Source: Actinomycetes bacterium
GTDB taxonomy: Bacteria > Actinomycetota > Actinomycetes > Propionibacteriales > Nocardioidaceae
Direction of reading: 5' to 3'
NCBI GenBank assembly: GCA_023415395.1
Contig: JAEZKN010000285.1
Coordinates: 1-9,456 of the forward strand
Length of the DNA stretch: 9,456 nt
Shown here: piece after piece, positions 8,835-9,456 of the stretch
Numbering within the stretch: the first letter of the stretch is position 1
Layout: each line of letters opens with the position of its first letter
Position numbers and translations under genes: made by a program
The notes under the pieces: model-generated
What the model saw: the letters and a program-made list of their open reading frames with translations, nothing else
What the model was told of the DNA's origin: nothing
Database searches by the model: none

Positions 8835-9212
8835 CTAGAAGCCGAGCTGACCGGGCATGCCGGGCAGGTCCTGCCCGCCCCCGCCCGCGAGCGGACCGAG
8901 GGCCTCGCCCGCCAGCGCGTCGGCCTGGGCCTTCGCGTCGCGGTAGGCCGCCACGATCATGTCGCCGAGGTCGGTGAGCTCGTCGGGCTCGTTGCCGTCG
9001 AACTCGCCGGCCTTGATGTCCACGCCGACCAGCTCGCCGACGCCGTTGACCTTGACCGTGACAGCGCCGCCGGCGACGGTGCCGTCGACGACGGTGTCGG
9101 CCAGCTGCTGCTGGGCCTGCTCGAGCTGCTGCTGCATCTGCTGGGCCTGCTGGAGCAGGGCGTTCATGTCGAAGCCTCCGCCGCCGAGGGCATCGAAGGG
9201 GTTCTGGCTCAT
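8835..9212 (-). CDS. YbaB/EbfC-family nucleoid-associated protein
   Basis: This 125-residue protein belongs to the YbaB/EbfC family, small dimeric DNA-binding proteins associated with the nucleoid. It shows a Gln-rich coiled-coil helix at about 17-39 (LLQQAQQMQQQLEQAQQQL), the beta segment GGAVTVKVNGVGELVGVDI at 48-66, a C-terminal helix with DMIVAAYRDAKAQAD at 84-98, and a short Gly/Pro/Met-rich tail. The N-terminus also carries a Gly-rich extension (residues 9-13). ATG 9212 has AGAGGT six bases upstream. It sits between dnaX and recR, as in many bacteria including M. tuberculosis (Rv3716c), with 31 and 9 bases to its neighbours, so it should be co-transcribed with them. Confidence 0.95.
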   Translation of the reverse strand: MSQNPFDALGGGGFDMNALLQQAQQMQQQLEQAQQQLADTVVDGTVAGGAVTVKVNGVGELVGVDIKAGEFDGNEPDELTDLGDMIVAAYRDAKAQADALAGEALGPLAGGGGQDLPGMPGQLGF

Positions 9213-9224
9213 GGGGTCACCTCT

Positions 9225-9240
9225 GGGTGGGGGGCGGGGG
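9225..9240 (+). other. G-run tract in the dnaX-ybaB spacer
   Basis: Plus-strand G-runs of 3, 6 and 5 bases are separated by single bases, with a further GGGG at 9213-9216, overlapping the ybaB start region, eight bases away. On the coding strand the mRNA is C-rich and probably unstructured in front of the ybaB ribosome binding site. The G strand is the template strand and could form a quadruplex. Confidence 0.4.
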
Positions 9241-9243
9241 TGG

Positions 9244-9456
9244 TCACTGGTGTCGGATCTCCTCGATCATCTGGGCGCCGAGCTCGCGCTGGAGCAGCTC
9301 CGCGGTGCTCATGCCCTGGTGCTCGGCGTCGACGTCCTCGGGGTGCGCCTCGGCGTCGGCCGCGGCCCAGTCGGGCCCGGTCTCGGCCTTCGGCGCGTCG
9401 GCCGACCGGGTCTGCTGGATCGCCTCGCGGGCGGCGGCGGTCGGGTCGGGCCGGGG
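9244..9456 (-). CDS. dnaX: C-terminal end of DNA polymerase III gamma/tau subunit (partial)
   Basis: An open frame runs in from the right edge to TGA 9246-9244, giving the last 70 residues. The tail is acidic and Ala/Asp-rich, then ends in TAELLQRELGAQMIEEIRH, which resembles the C-terminus of actinobacterial gamma/tau clamp-loader subunits as I remember them. The ATPase domain lies outside the window, so the call rests on this tail and on gene order: dnaX directly upstream of ybaB and recR is one of the most conserved bacterial clusters. The stop is 31 bases before the ybaB start. Confidence 0.8.
   Translation of the reverse strand, partial: PRPDPTAAAREAIQQTRSADAPKAETGPDWAAADAEAHPEDVDAEHQGMSTAELLQRELGAQMIEEIRHQ

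Overview
The window is high-GC DNA with the gene content and order of an actinobacterial chromosome. A WhiB-family regulator, a PonA2-type penicillin-binding protein with a PASTA domain, a DUF5063 gene, and a lysC with a built-in second start all point to Actinomycetota. A Nocardioides-like member of the Propionibacteriales is my best guess; the genus is inferred, not shown. From memory, the two halves resemble the Mycobacterium tuberculosis neighbourhoods Rv3680-Rv3683 (ArsA-like ATPase, whiB4, ponA2, metallophosphoesterase) and Rv3708c-Rv3721c (asd, ask, recR, ybaB, dnaX).

Left half (1-4479), cell envelope and redox regulation. The tail of a probable ArsA/GET3-type ATPase (+) converges on whiB4/wblA (-) with one base between the stop codons. 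whiB4 is divergent from ponA2 (+) across 196 bp. ponA2 converges on a GatB/YqeY-domain gene (-), with a hairpin filling their 30-bp gap. The YqeY gene is divergent from a membrane-anchored metallophosphoesterase (+) across only 26 bp.

Middle (4480-5303). A tRNA-Pro(CGG) gene without encoded CCA is followed by a strong stem-loop terminator and then by an unrecognised four-helix membrane protein with a proline/glutamate-rich cytoplasmic N-terminus.

Right half (5311-9456), all on the minus strand and read right to left: dnaX (C-terminal end only), ybaB, recR, a DUF5063 gene, lysC and asd. The first four form a DNA replication and recombination cluster with short gaps or overlaps. lysC and asd overlap by ATGA and encode the first and second enzymes of the aspartate pathway to lysine, threonine, methionine and diaminopimelate. 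lysC carries an internal start with a strong ribosome binding site, as expected for an aspartokinase made as alpha and beta subunits.

Nearly all of the sequence is well-known housekeeping DNA. I found no mobile element, CRISPR array, prophage, or convincing undescribed system. The points worth a second look are small: back-to-back candidate leaderless promoters, a hairpin that presents the whiB4 ribosome binding site in its loop, a variant metallophosphoesterase motif, and six paired cysteines in the exported part of PonA2.
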